Source: Girardia tigrina (lineage: Eukaryota > Platyhelminthes > Tricladida > Dugesiidae). Taken from it: a DNA stretch of 64,000 nucleotides. The first letter of the stretch is position 1; each line of letters starts with the position of its first letter. Below, piece by piece: positions 42,208 through 54,216 of this stretch. The stretch spans positions 59,267 through 123,266 of the forward strand of contig MQRK01235832.1 in the NCBI GenBank assembly GCA_001938485.1, read 5' to 3'. A program made the position numbers and the translations under genes. The notes beneath the pieces are model-generated. The model had not been told where the DNA came from, made no database searches, and saw only the letters and a program-made list of their open reading frames with translations.

Positions 42208-43275
42208 TTAAATGAAACGATTAAATATTTTAAAATTTTTAAAAAATTTATGTCTGGCAATTTTTGTAAATAAATTGGTGAAATATTTCTCCTTATTTGA
42301 CATTTGGAAAAGATCATCAATTAAAATAACATCCCCTTTTTGGAAACGTGAAGACCAGTTTTCATCAAATCCATTGATGATCTTAACACCTTTTAATTTA
42401 CAAAATTCATATTCAGTTAGTCCACTTTCACCTCCTCCACCTTGATGCCAATAGATTCGTTTAAATTTGTTTTTAAACATGTCGTTTCTCTGCAATAACT
42501 GACATACAAATGTTTTTTTCCACTATCACTTGGTCCAACTATCTGGAATACAGCATTGTTGTTAAGATTCATTTTTAATTGTATGTGTATGTTCTCATTT
42601 TGTTTATAGTTCGTACAAAATGTGTTGCTATTAACCACACATTGTACGTATTTTACCATAAATTATTTATAATATCAATAACATGTAAAAATATTTATTA
42701 ACGTACAAATCTTGAAAAAAATATTACAAGTTAGCCTGTTAGAATGCTACACACAAGTAAAACATTCCTCTGTTTATTTCCCAATTCAGTTTTAATGTCT
42801 TTAATGCATATGGTTCGCACAACAAGTTCTATATAATCTTCTTTGGTCAAAGGTTGATAACGTGGTATTTTATTAAGGAATTGTAAGCGATCAATTTAAC
42901 CATTACATATTTCATTAGTAAGACGTTTAATTTCTGCTTCTAAATCTATTTTAACCTATGTATTAAGCTGTTTGTTTATAAAGTTAAAACTAATTTATAA
43001 CAAGATATATTAACACAACAATACAACTTTTATCAACAACTTTTAATAATCCTCATTGTCTAAATTTAAAAATCACGTAATATCTTATTTTGGAAACACC
43101 TTATCAAGATAATCGCACAAACAAGGACCTTTTTTGTTTGAATTGTGTTTATGTTCAATTTCATCCTCTGAAACAGCTTCATATCTATTTATATGTTCAC
43201 TTTCATCCTCATTGTCTGAATTCAAGAATGGGGTAACTTCTTCAGGTTTTGCTACCTCATCAAGACCTCTTCTGT
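42208..43275 (-). mobile_element. Polinton/adintovirus-like fossil with packaging-ATPase remnant
   Basis: The minus strand shows a P-loop region FQIVGPSDSGKKHLY (near 42540) and then GDVILIDDLFQMSNKEKYFT and NLFTKIARHKF (near 42310). These match the FtsK/HerA-type packaging ATPase of Polinton-like elements, with Walker A, Walker B (IDDL) and the LFTKxxHH region. Farther 5' are two more remnants: one with EIKRLTNEI and KIPRYQPLTKEDYIELVVR (about 42740-42960), and an acidic one with EEVTPFLNSDNEDESEH (about 43090-43260). No inverted ends, polymerase or capsid gene seen. Broken in a few places and old. Confidence 0.6.
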
Positions 43276-45310
43276 TTTATCAGGGAATCATCAGCTAGTT
43301 AGTTCTAACTAACAAAAGACGCATGCGTTATATTTATTATTATTAGGTTTAATTTAATTTTATAAAATTCCGTTCATAAATCTGAGAAAATACTTCAAAC
43401 TACTGTTTACATCACGGGTAGTGAACCTTTTCATATCTACTTCACACTTTTTCACTTCGATTTGTAGTAAAATATTCTTACTACCCATCTTTTCTACAGT
43501 ATTGATAATTGATTAAGTAGGAAGATTTAGACAATTTATAGAGTTACAGAAAATTAAAAAATACAAATACAATATTTAAGTACACTAGAAAATATGTATC
43601 ACAATAAACTGTATCATGACAAAGTACCTTATATACACTGTATCAAATGCGATTTACTTAAAAAACCAATGATAAAACATATTTCTATATTAGTTGATTA
43701 ATACATTGAAATATATAGAAATATAGATTCCATTGTAATTAAATGTAATTGACTAATTGAATTATAAATGGAATCCTTGAGGTTGATGCTGCAAACTTAA
43801 ATATATATTAAAATATTAAACGTGCATTGGAAAAAGCGAAATTCTTAATACATTTCATATTAAGTTTCTGTAAATTGTTTAGTCTATTGAACTGGATCAA
43901 CGTAGAAGGATTCTAACTAGTAGTGGTAAAAACATAATAGCGAACAATGTGATTTTAATTCCTTTTGTGTGATGTTTTTTTTAAAAATTCTTATTTATGT
44001 GAATACAAAAAAGCAGTAAACACCTGCAATAGTGATAAGTTGGGCGATTAATACAAGAGCAAATAATCCGCATGCATTATTCAAGTCTTTTTATAGCTTT
44101 GAATTGTTGTACATCAAAACAAACGTATGTCTAAAAAGCGGTAGGGACCAGGTTGAATATCACTGAAATTACATAGTCGTAACATCATTTACTGCAATTG
44201 TAGAAAGCCATAAATTAGTCAGTCGAAATGACTGCACAACGGCCGTCGTCGTAAAATGAATGAATGATTTCAGATTTGGATACGAATGCTTTATTTATTT
44301 CTTAATTGTTTTAATAAAATTTTATGTTTAAAAAAATGACTAATATTTAATACTCTATTTTTATATATTTATTTTCTTTCTATTATTATAATCGATAAAA
44401 TCACCCATTAACTAATGGCAAAATAAACATAAATATTTATTTCAAACTGAAGAATAAAAGCGGAAAGTAGAGAGACAAAAATCAATAGCAATAAAAGACT
44501 TATTACTTTTGTGAAAAAATAGAAAAGGCAATTTTTTCTTACTTTCTCCTTTATTTATTAGTAATAAAATAAAATAATAAAAGTTGAAAATTAGCAAAAT
44601 ATTTATATAAAAATTTTTATTCGTCTGTAATTTTAAAATTAAAATAAAAAATTCAAATTAGAAATTCTCCTATTTATATAATTTTTCTCTTCTTTTTCTT
44701 CTTCTTCGAATATGCAATTTATTAGTGAAATGAAATTTATGAATTGAAATGATAAAATTAAATTATAATTTCCCAATTTTCTAACATGCTACAATTTATC
44801 ACGTTTTATTTAGAAATATTTAAAAAAAAGAAATTAATCTTTTAAAAGAAAATATTCAATTTTAAAATATTTTTTAATATCCTAGAAAATTAGATAAAAA
44901 ATCTAGTCATATTTTTTTTATTTTTTCTAATATTTATTTTATTTAAAATTAATTAAATATTATTTTGTGAAAAAAATAATTAAGAAAAATATTTATTGTA
45001 AAAATTAAAAATAATTAGTAATATATCGTGTTTGGTACAGTCCCCGTGTTTCCACATAGACTGACCTTTGGTAGCAGAGAAGCAGGAGCTTTGAACCTCA
45101 GACATTTCGTGCCATGCCAATTTTAAAATAGTTTTTTTTCAACTGTTATCATCTTTTAGATTAAGCGAAAGCCTTTTTCTTATTAATATCAGATGAAATC
45201 AAAAGAACATAAATTTCGCTTATTTATTATCTCGTAAAACACAAATTGTTTCATAATCTCTTTAAAATTCTCTCTTACTAAAAAAACAAGAAAAGTAATC
45301 TTAAAATCAC
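43276..45310. other. AT-rich DNA, nothing identified
   Basis: No gene or repeat recognised; occasional short balanced patches (44150-44280, 45030-45120) without coding signal. Confidence 0.45.
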
Positions 45311-45319
45311 TATTATTCC

Positions 45320-45400
45320 ACGTGGTTTGCTATGATTGGTTGACCAATCAGAGCGAGCCATTAGATTTAACTCATTTTTATTTACTTCACACCAATCAAT
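45320..45400. promoter_or_regulatory. CCAAT-box cluster (NF-Y-like)
   Basis: GATTGGTTGACCAATC is a perfect palindrome with a 2-base centre (TG) holding two opposed CCAAT boxes; one continues as CCAATCAGAG, the NF-Y consensus. A third CCAATCA follows at about 45392. It lies 150-220 bases upstream of the GC-rich island at 45543. Its role as a promoter is inferred. Confidence 0.4.
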
Positions 45401-45542
45401 CGGTAGTTCGGCCAACCCAATATTGACTCTTGATGAATCATCAACTGATAATAATTGTTCCTTTGAAATAAAATAAACAAAATTAACTTTTTTTAATTAT
45501 TTTAACTTATTAATTTTTTTATTTTATTTAATTTATATATAA

Positions 45543-45787
45543 GTGTGGAGGGCGGCAATCCAGTCTTCGATCGTTTCCCTGGTCAGAAAATTGAGCATGG
45601 GCTTGTCAATTACGGACTGATCGGTACCCTCAAACCGACGTCGTCAAGCGGTCTCTCGTTCGTCGGATTGCCGACCTGCGACCAACTCGGGTCAATCGAT
45701 TCTAGTCGATTTGTCATTCATATTAAGATACTGTTCATTGGACAAGAAAAAAGATGCAAAATTGTAAATAAAAATAACAATATATAA
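45543..45787 (+). other. GC-rich island, unassigned exon on one strand
   Basis: An AAG acceptor-like site after a long T-rich tract precedes a 79-codon plus frame (PVFDRFPGQKIEHGLVNYGL). The minus strand also has a coding-like stretch (DKPMLNFLTRETIEDWIAAL, near 45550-45610) that resembles the last helix of a PH domain. I cannot decide the strand. Confidence 0.35.
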
Positions 45788-45789
45788 TA

Positions 45790-48700
45790 ATTTTAATTTA
45801 AATTCCGAAACATATACTTATATATTTTAATTTTAATTTGATAATATAATTATTGAATATTATTTATTCTTAAAAAATATATTGCATTTTAAAAAAATTC
45901 ATAATGGCAATTTGCTATCGATTTGATTAAAAAATAAATTAAATTGAAAATTTAATTAATAAAAATTTTTGTCTTTAATTATTTAATCAAAGTTTTCTTC
46001 GATAAAGAAACAAATTGCAAAAGAAATTATTATTTATTGATAAACGATAGAAAGTAATGAAAAAGTGGTTTTTTTTCAAAGAAATCGAAATTTTTTTGGT
46101 TTCTTTTTTAGACGGAAAGAAAATTTAGATTTAAATGTAGAAAGATTAATTTTTTTAAAATACGTTTTAATTATTAGTTTTAGAATAGAATAAAAATTAT
46201 AATAAATGATTCGAGATTTAGATTGTATTACGGTTGCCCTGATCCTTTTCATACTCTCTTACATTTACATGGAATAATCCGTCTTGACTTTAGAAGCCCC
46301 AGGGTAGAATATTTATATTATTTTCAAAACTATCTTTTTTATTTATTAAATTTGTTCCATCATATTTGTCAGATCTGTAACTACTGAAACTGTAAATTAT
46401 TGGAATACCAGTTGAGAGAACATCTTAAAATAAATGTTTGAAATCTTCTAGGGGTTATTAAAACAAAACTAAGATCCAATTTTGTTAGCGTGACTTCTAT
46501 AGTATAAATTTGGTTAAGGATTTTTTTAAAAAAACATGAAAATCTTTTTTTTATTTATTTAGTAAGTGACGGATTATCAGAAATTTAGTCACTTTTTAAT
46601 ATTCTAATTGTGATTATTATAAAGACAGTTTAGATGACGAAATAAATTGTTACCGAAATTGCCTTTGGATATCACGATAAATAAAAAGAAATAATTTGTT
46701 AATATAAAATAATTATAATTGTCAACAATTTTACAACGGAAAGAAAAACGAAGAGCAATGGTATAATTACATTGGAATGGGGAAAAGGTCAAACAGCTAT
46801 AAGAACGAATAAAGAACAAATAAAGAACAATAAATAAATAGCAAAATATATTATTAGATAAGAAGGGCCAAAATGATTTATTGACCGATTGCACTAACAA
46901 AGCAGATTTTATAAAATAAAATCTCCGCTCAAATCTTAGGATCGATTATTTTGTGAGTCGGATACGTTATTTAATTATTTAAATTAATCAAATCAAAATC
47001 AATTGACTTGTAAAAATATTTTTATTAAAAATATTTATAAAAATATACACAATTACAATTTTTTTACAGGTATAAAGCAATATCCCTTTGTGACTTGTAT
47101 GATATTATGTGACTGAGAAACACCGTTCTTCAATCTTGATTATTGAAATGTATAGTTATAAATTATTAATTAAATATATTAATGATGATAATTACAATTC
47201 TTTAAAAGTTAAAATATAATATTTTATTAAGAAGTTTTAATAAATTATAAGCGATGGTTCTCACCGACTGCCAAGGTAAACTGCAACACGCAAATCTCTT
47301 TAATTTCTCTTCGTTTCGCCAAAAGGAAGAATAATCAATCGCAATAATTGAATCAAGAAATCCTCAGGAAATGGCAAATAATTTTTCAGGAATTAAATAA
47401 AGAATTATCCGACACTGGTCTAAGCAAATACGTCTATTGTAAATTTTGTTAAGAAATTAAAATAAGAATCTTATTTTAAAACAGACGAATCTAATAAACC
47501 GGTTCAAAAAATAAAATTACTGTAAAATCTCTTAAATTTGTTTGAATATTATATAATTTTGTTTATAAATAAATTTTCGAAAAGTTTTTAAATTTAAATT
47601 ATTATTATGTCTAAAGAAGAAAATATTTATGCTAGAAATGGCGTACCTAATTGTGAATATTACTTATTTATTACTCAACCATGATACGGTTCTGTTCAAA
47701 CATCAATATTCTATATTTTTTAGAAATTATTTATGGATGAATCAATACATGTTAATAAAGGCTTAAAAAGACAATCTTAGGTCCCAAATCATCAATTGAT
47801 TTAACAATTACGTCTAATGTACTTATTCCCATTATTTATTTGAGTGACGAAGAGAAGCTGGCGACTGACAGAAACTAACTTGTACTTAAACTGAAAACCA
47901 TAAAAATTAGAATGTTAAATTACAAGTCCCCATTGCCAAACAGTAGTGAGGGACAGGTTTATGTGCGTCAGTTTATCTTAAACAATTGGCAATTAAAATT
48001 AGTAATTTTATCAAACAATAATTGAATTCCGACAAAATATTAAATCCCTATTTATCGTTGATTAAAGTTAGTAATAATCCCTCAATAAAATTCCTATAAA
48101 ATTAAATGATGTTTCCTTACTTCCTTACATTAAATATCAAGATTCAATAATTATATGAACATCCTTTTATATCAAGTAGTATATATTATCTATCAAGATT
48201 ACTGTTTCCTATATTAAAAATGATTTATGGACCCATGTTAAGATAAGGAGCCCCTCATTGAGCGAATGACGAATATTATTTAATATAAATGGATTATTAA
48301 TCATAAAACCTGATTAGACCTTGCAAAAACCTTATCAACCATGAGATTAAAATGGATTTTAGTAAATCCATTGGAATTTGACGCTCTTGAATATTTTCTG
48401 TAGTTCTCATCTACAACCTTCTTGATTATTCATGGATATCGTTCTCATATGAATTGAAATTCCATTTAGACTCAATCGCACTTCAAACTATTAAGAGCAC
48501 TGACATAATTATTATTAAAACATTTATTATCATTGAAATTTGAGTCATCCCCAAGATGATTCACCATTTGTCATCATTCTAATTAGTGCTATTTCTGAAT
48601 TTTTTAAATCCTTTACCGAACAAATAAAAATGATGTTAAAATTGACTAAAAATTTAAAAAAATACCTTACTACATATGTAAATTAGGGCATTTAAACAAA

Positions 48701-48960
48701 ACATAAAATTTTTAGTAAATATTTTTAATGATTTTTAATAAATAATAACTTTTAGTATTAAAATGGTCAGAATTTACGAGAAATTTATAATATACCAAAG
48801 AAATACAAAAAAAAGAATTTCATTACAAAAGTGAATAATTTATTAAAATTGCACCGCGATACTTATAATACTATTATTTATTACTTTTAGTAATAAAATT
48901 TTAAGTAAATAATTTGTTATTTTATATTACAATAGGAATATTTAAATCCAAATTAAAAGG
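45790..48960. other. AT-rich DNA, nothing firmly identified
   Basis: Small balanced patches at 46215-46310 and 47245-47330 lack recognisable coding. The 98-codon minus frame at 46604-46900 is low-complexity and hydrophobic and is not called. Confidence 0.4.
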
Positions 48961-48974
48961 CGCAATAAAAATCA

Positions 48975-49030
48975 AAAACGAATCCTCGCGACCTAATTTG
49001 GGGTCGCGACCCACAGTTTAATATACGCTG
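48975..49030 (-). repeat. solitary hAT terminus
   Basis: Read on the minus strand from 49030: CAGCG, then AAACTGTGGGTCGCGACCCC. This is the common hAT end pattern (CAGxGxTxxxCAAACTxxGGGTCGCGACCC). The core GGGTCGCGACCC (49001-49012) is a perfect palindrome. No partner end was found. It ends nine bases before the TATA box at 49039. Confidence 0.6.
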
Positions 49031-49038
49031 ATTTAGAG

Positions 49039-49046
49039 TATAAAAG
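49039..49046 (+). promoter_or_regulatory. TATA box of the GPCR gene
   Basis: TATAAAAG at 49039, a strong TATA match. Transcription would start near 49070, in the TTCGTGTTAGTTAGTC region, giving a 5' leader of about 300 nt before the ATG at 49370. Confidence 0.5.
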
Positions 49047-49369
49047 GGAAATACTGTCGGATAGTTAGGTACGCAGGGTTCGTGTTAGTTAGTCTTCTTT
49101 TATTCCGTTTTTAAATCAATAAAAAAGCACATTGTAAAGTTGTTTTAAGTCAATAGATTTTAAAAGGAAAAGATAAACCGACGAGAAATAAATAGGTTTA
49201 AAGTGAGGTCTAAAGATCTGAATAAGACAAGAATGAATAATCTAACAATTATTTATATTATTAAACAATCTTTTCATTTGCTGCTAAAAGGAAAAGCACG
49301 ATTGGCTGTTGGAAGAAAACTGAATTTAGAATCTGTTGAACATCAAATATTTCTGTTTTAAAATACATT

Positions 49370-50413
49370 ATGAGTAACACGACTGAGTTTTTTAACAATT
49401 CCACATTGAGTAAAAATGAGAGAATAATCTACCAGATTCTTCTGTTCCTAGGAGCTCCGATTATCCTCTCCGGAATGATATCGAGTGTTCTAAGTACGAT
49501 TATGTTTTTTAGGGATTCATTTACTCCTCGTTCGACAAAATTCATATTACAAACTTTATCAATAACTGATTTTCTATTTTTGATTTCTGTCGTTTTTTAC
49601 ATCGAAATGAAAATTATCTACGTCCTCTATCCGCACTTGACGTATGTCTTAAAACCAATCAGGGAAAAGTTTATATTCAGTGATATTCTTGTGATGCTCG
49701 TTAACATTTCCGAATTGTTCAGAAATTGGTTGACTGTCTTAATCGGCATTGAACGTTATTTAGTGACCTGTCACCCCTTGAAAGTGGCCAAGTACCAAGA
49801 CTATAATAAGTCACACCGTGCCGTTATAGCGATTGGTATATTTACAGTTTTGCTTCGACTGCCAATGCTTATTAGGCGCTTTACATACTACTCGGAAAAT
49901 AGTCGAATGATGGAGATAAGTAAAAAATCCTTGGTTGCTCATCATATTATCGAAGCTATTTTTCAGTCCTTTCTACCAGTAGCAATTCTTTTCTTTTGCT
50001 TTGTCAAAATAACAAAAGCACTAAAAAAGTCGAAAGCCCTTCGACTGTTTCATCGAAGAAACGCCGTTTCGATTAAAAGGAAAATGCATATCACAAGAAT
50101 GCTTATAATAATAATAATCCTCTTTTCTCTTTGCAACACTCCCCACATAACGTTCGTGATAATCAAGCAAACGAAATTCTCAGATCTCACAATCATGTCA
50201 ATGATATGTTGGTTTTTTAGTATTCTTTATTCTTCGAGCAACTTTTTCGTTTACATTATTTACATGAAACGGTATCGATATATTATTGCCAAAATGTTTG
50301 AAAACGAATTATGTTGTTCTTGTGATACAATGGAATCTTCGGAGAATAGATACCAACTTGTGAGTAGTTACCACGAAAGGACGATTAAAACTTGTACATC
50401 AACATTCCATTAA
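49370..50413 (+). CDS. rhodopsin-family (class A) GPCR, FMRFamide-receptor-like
   Basis: 347 codons in one exon. N-glycosylation sites lie near the N-terminus (NTT, NNST). Seven hydrophobic segments run roughly at residues 22-47, 58-80, 104-127, 150-168, 192-214, 243-265 and 276-298. Family marks: ITD in TM2 (D67), GIERYLVTCHPL at the end of TM3 (ERY for DRY, R129), a basic third loop, FSLCNTPH in TM6 (for FxxCWxP), NFFVYIIY in TM7 (for NPxxY), and a CCSC palmitoylation-like cluster at 315-318. The arrangement resembles invertebrate peptide (FMRFamide-type) receptors. Odd: position 3.25 is Ser104, not Cys, and extracellular loop 2 has no Cys, so the usual disulfide is absent. The TM1 Asn is also missing. 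The ligand is unknown. Confidence 0.85.
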   Translation: MSNTTEFFNNSTLSKNERIIYQILLFLGAPIILSGMISSVLSTIMFFRDSFTPRSTKFILQTLSITDFLFLISVVFYIEMKIIYVLYPHLTYVLKPIREKFIFSDILVMLVNISELFRNWLTVLIGIERYLVTCHPLKVAKYQDYNKSHRAVIAIGIFTVLLRLPMLIRRFTYYSENSRMMEISKKSLVAHHIIEAIFQSFLPVAILFFCFVKITKALKKSKALRLFHRRNAVSIKRKMHITRMLIIIIILFSLCNTPHITFVIIKQTKFSDLTIMSMICWFFSILYSSSNFFVYIIYMKRYRYIIAKMFENELCCSCDTMESSENRYQLVSSYHERTIKTCTSTFH

Positions 50414-51017
50414 TTGAAATATGATTTCATACGACTGATGTTCCTTGCTATCTGCATGAATATGTACTAGTGAAGAGCTCAAGACACATGGTTTATTGAG
50501 AGAAGAAGGAAGATCAAATCAAGTTATGAACCAAATGTTATTAGATTCAGCCATGGAATAGTTGATTAGAAATGACTTCAGTGTTTTTTATTTACTTTAT
50601 TCATATTATGAGTCTAAATTCAATGGATAAAATTCAGTTTATTTTTGTATTTTTAAAAAACATTAATTTCAAATTATATTGTGTAATTTATATTTATTCA
50701 GATAATTAAAAAATAGTTGCATTTTATTTTTGAACACAGAAAGATGCAGTTTACAGGAAAAATTTTTATTATTACTGACAATTAATTTCGATAGTATATC
50801 CGTTATCATAAGGTCATTAATACATTATGAATTTTAAATCTGCGTATGTAGGCAAGCAGTGATTGTGTAATCAATGAATAGTTGCAATCTCTATTTGTTT
50901 GTTTCATAGAGTATTTCGATTGATCAACCGTCTTTGTGATTTTGACGAAAGAGTTTCGACACATAAGGAGGTCACAGAGATATGATATTTATAAATCGAG
51001 TCTTGCGAACAAAAACA
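50414..51017. other. 3' flank of the GPCR, with a possible decayed PLE tail
   Basis: AT-rich. On the minus strand 50766-50805 reads TAACGG and ATCGAAATTAATTGTC like a very degraded hammerhead tail, and GATTGTGTAATCAATGAATA near 50865 also fits PLE tails. Low certainty. No clear polyadenylation signal found close to the GPCR stop. Confidence 0.3.
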
Positions 51018-53399
51018 TAATAGTATATAGCGTGGCCACAGGTTTTTAAAATTTTTCTGGAACATTTCTACAAAAATGTGGGCTAATTTTTATTGTTTTA
51101 AAAAACCGTAAAATTACAAACTATTTTTTTAATCATATAAAATGGTATTAATAATTTAGTTTTTATATTTTTCTGGGCTATGGATCTTCTTCAATAAGTC
51201 ACAATTTCCTTTGATCTCCCTGTAAAACTCAGAACAGATAAAATCAGTGTTACATGGAATGGAAATACACGCATTTATCGCGTCTATTGTCAGCTGGCTT
51301 TCATCATATTTCCAAAATCTGTTTATCATTGAAAAGATTCTCTCAACTTCAACTGAAGTTCCTGCGACACTCATTGCGAATTCCACCAAAAACTCAGTAT
51401 TAGTTATTTTCACGAAAATGAGTAAAAACTTTCGTCCACATATGCTCTGCCGATGCGTTTGAATTATTCCAATCAGACTTTTGCAGATTAACATATGGAA
51501 TTAGTTGATTGTATTCGTCGTGAAGGAAACTTTCATCAATACTGCATGTGTTTCTGTGTTCAAGAAAGAAATCTTAAGATTTCTCAACTAAGCTCCAATC
51601 AGGACTTCTATAGAGGATCATCCAGTCAAAAACTTGAATTCCACCTGAGATATTTTCCCATTCTTGCAAATACTTGATAATGTCATTGAAAAGTCTTGAA
51701 TTTGACTATTGACGACGTTTTTTGCTTCATTATTTAAAATTTCAAGCTCTTGTCTCGCATCCTGTGGCAAAAAACTTTGATCTCGTCGGTTGATTAATTT
51801 AGATTTAAAGGTTTGAAGAATGGCGTTGATTTCAAAACCAGCAATTTGAGAATGCTCGAGTCTCAAAATAACATCATTGATAACCTTGATTTGATTATTG
51901 AGGAAACAAAGCCTAAACTTTGTCGATTTGCAGCTGAAAAACTTTTGAATCACTGGTGGACATTTGTCGAGTGAAGCAAAATATTGCTTCAAAGGTGCGT
52001 AAAGCTCAAGGACTCGATTTAGAGCTGGTGATAGCGAAATAAATCGTGTTTTTGAATGAGATAGTGTCGGTTTGTATAAAACAACCAATTCCTCGCAAAG
52101 TGACTTGAAATTTTCGTTTCTTTTTGTGTGAATCATAAAGTATTTATGAATTTTGTACAAAGCCTTCTCAACGTCAATATCTAGCATCATACATGCTTTA
52201 CATGTTGCATTGTGCATTACATGAACCTTGCGTCATGCACCAACAAGTTTACGATTAAGTTTCTTTTCAAGAATCCCCCAAATGTTTCCATCACTTGTTC
52301 TATTTAAACCACCAAAATTTAAATTTGTGTTATCAGTACTGAAGGAAATAATCTTATCAACAATTTGAAAATCATTTGCAATCTTTAAAATTTCCTCGAC
52401 AATTGTTTCAGATCTTTCGTTTGTGATCGGAGTGAGTCCAATTCTCTTGCAGCTCACACCTTTGATGGGATCAAATGATCGTGTGATTATTGGAAGCATT
52501 TTTATATTTCCGTGATTTGAGGAGTCTGTCATGATTAAGATGAAGTGTGCATTGCTTAAGATGTTATGAACCTTTTCATCGATAAAAGGTGCAGAAACAT
52601 GTTTCACGATTGCCGTTGTCTTTGTCTTGCCGAGAGAAAACTTAGGTTCAAATAAAACTTTGAAGAGATTTGAAGAACAATCGTTAGAACGAAACGAAAA
52701 ATTGTGTTTAACGCTATGAAAAGCAAGAATTCCTTCTTCCAAAGCAATTATTAGCTCTTCAGTTGTCGATTCAATTTTTTTGAAGAATTCAGTGACTTTT
52801 TTCATGAGTTGGCATTTGAGATGGCTGTTTGATGGCGATCAGATTTTGAATGATCTACGATTGAAGATCTTCCACCTGAGGCAATTGAAAAAGATGTTGA
52901 GCATAAACTGCAAACGGCTCTTGAATCATTGCGCTCATCCTTCTTGATAAATTAATGTTGTTTTTCTCTTTTTTGAATTGCTCATTTTGAAAAATATGAG
53001 AATTTCTTAAATAAATAATTAAATTGATCAAAATAATCATACAAGATACATATACTTAATATACTTAGGATACGAAGCTCAATTAATTTACTTATCGATC
53101 AAAATTTACATATATTAATTAATTTAACTTGAGCAGGTTGAAACAGAATAAAAATTTAAAATAAGATTGTTGGCGCGGATTTTAAAAAAATACGCTACAA
53201 AAGCATATTGCTTATTAATATTAATAAATCATTATTTAAATTAAATAGCACTATAATTTATAAAAAGTAAAATTTTTTCAAATTTTTAAAAAAAATTGAA
53301 AATCGGGGACAAATCGTGTTCTTCGGGGACCGGGGACAAATGTTGAAAATTGGGGCCTGTCCCCGGAAATTCCTAGCAGATGGCCACGCTATAATAGTA
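51018..53399 (-). mobile_element. hAT transposon with intact 8-bp target duplication
   Basis: TAATAGTA stands at 51018-51025 and again at 53392-53399. Between them the element (51026-53391) has inverted ends with TAGCGTGGCCA / TGGCCACGCTA. The minus-strand transposase has a BED-type finger (CSLCSTSFSIASGG...DHSKSDRHQ, near 52830-52920), the RNase H-like core in two open pieces (52805-52233 and 52217-51618; KTRFISLSPALNRVLELYAP) and the hAT dimerisation block (51494-51156; AGTSVEVERIFSMINRFW). Stops or frame changes between blocks show it is not intact, but the clean target duplication suggests a moderately recent insertion. Confidence 0.9.
51618..52805 (-). pseudogene. hAT transposase core, broken
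   Basis: 190 codons (52805-52233) cover the N-terminal core, with LIMTDSSNHGNIKMLPII and IISFSTDNTNLNFGG around the first catalytic Asp residues. Another 199 codons (52217-51618) cover the insertion domain. One stop (near 52230) parts these two, and the C-terminal block follows after a further break near 51500-51620. Length and order fit a ZBED/hAT transposase. Confidence 0.8.
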
Positions 53400-53685
53400 T
53401 CATTTTCAGAAACATTTTGTGACAAATATTTGTCATATGAATTTTAGAGTTATTAAAACCACCGACGCTAAGTACATAATTAGAATATTTTTTTAGACAT
53501 TAAAATTACCACAGTTAAAGTCAGAATCAATTTGGTCTAAGGACCCTGTTCCGATTGTTCAAGTGAAAAAATAGTTAACAAAAGTAACAGCATCAATGCA
53601 TATGTATCAAAAGTCTGTCATTTATGAACGAAGAGATTATCTCTCTCTCTCTCTTACAGTTATTATTATTTTTGTTGAATAAATT
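53400..53685. other. intergenic DNA with a CT microsatellite
   Basis: A short CT run lies at about 53640-53656. Otherwise nothing identified. Confidence 0.5.
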
Positions 53686-54216
53686 TTATTGAAAAATAAT
53701 TACGCAACATCCTAATATCTGTTCTCCACATCTGGATTTCTTTCCACTACAATTGTTTAGCTTGAACAAGTTAATAAATAGACTATACACTTCGAATGAA
53801 GCTGAACAGCAATCATCAAATTTAGAGTAGTCTTTATTAAGTGAGAAATTATCGACATTTAAAAAACTAATGTCCAAGTAAGGCCAAAAATATCCCCAAT
53901 GAGCTTTCGCCAGGCCTGAATTTTGACACTTAAATACAGAAAAATTATGTAATGCATTCTTAAAGTTTGTATTGTTGCTTATAAAAGGTAAAGATAAGTA
54001 CCCTCTGTCTGTTTCGCATTGTATTTGATTCTTCATGTGCTCAGATCCGCATTGGAACACTTCTATAGAACGGATGTTCTCCATCCGTGGTACAGCCTGT
54101 ACTATTACCAATAAAATTTGGAATTGTTTATTGCTTGAATCATTACAAACATTTGGGAAATACAAATTATAATTTTGAATGATCACTAAAATGATGAATA
54201 AACTAACAGTTACCTT
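53686..54216 (-). CDS. cysteine-rich, probably secreted or membrane protein, partial
   Basis: An open minus frame of up to 190 codons ends with a stop at 53686. It begins without an ATG, so it is an exon or has an internal start. A hydrophobic stretch (VSLFIILVIIQN) near the N-terminal side could be a signal anchor, or may be intronic if the acceptor CATTTTAG near 54187 or TTCAAG near 54140 is used. The rest has ten cysteines, including two CC pairs, and several N-glycosylation sites (NNT, NFS, NCS). An upstream piece NVTVVELKKNISGNIFGK (54216-54288), ending at a GTAACT donor-like site, looks like the preceding exon. No family recognised. Confidence 0.45.
   Translation of the reverse strand, partial: KVTVSLFIILVIIQNYNLYFPNVCNDSSNKQFQILLVIVQAVPRMENIRSIEVFQCGSEHMKNQIQCETDRGYLSLPFISNNTNFKNALHNFSVFKCQNSGLAKAHWGYFWPYLDISFLNVDNFSLNKDYSKFDDCCSASFEVYSLFINLFKLNNCSGKKSRCGEQILGCCVIIFQ

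Noticed and set aside
46604-46900. 98-codon hydrophobic minus frame
   Set aside because: Low complexity and AT-driven; no start context or family.
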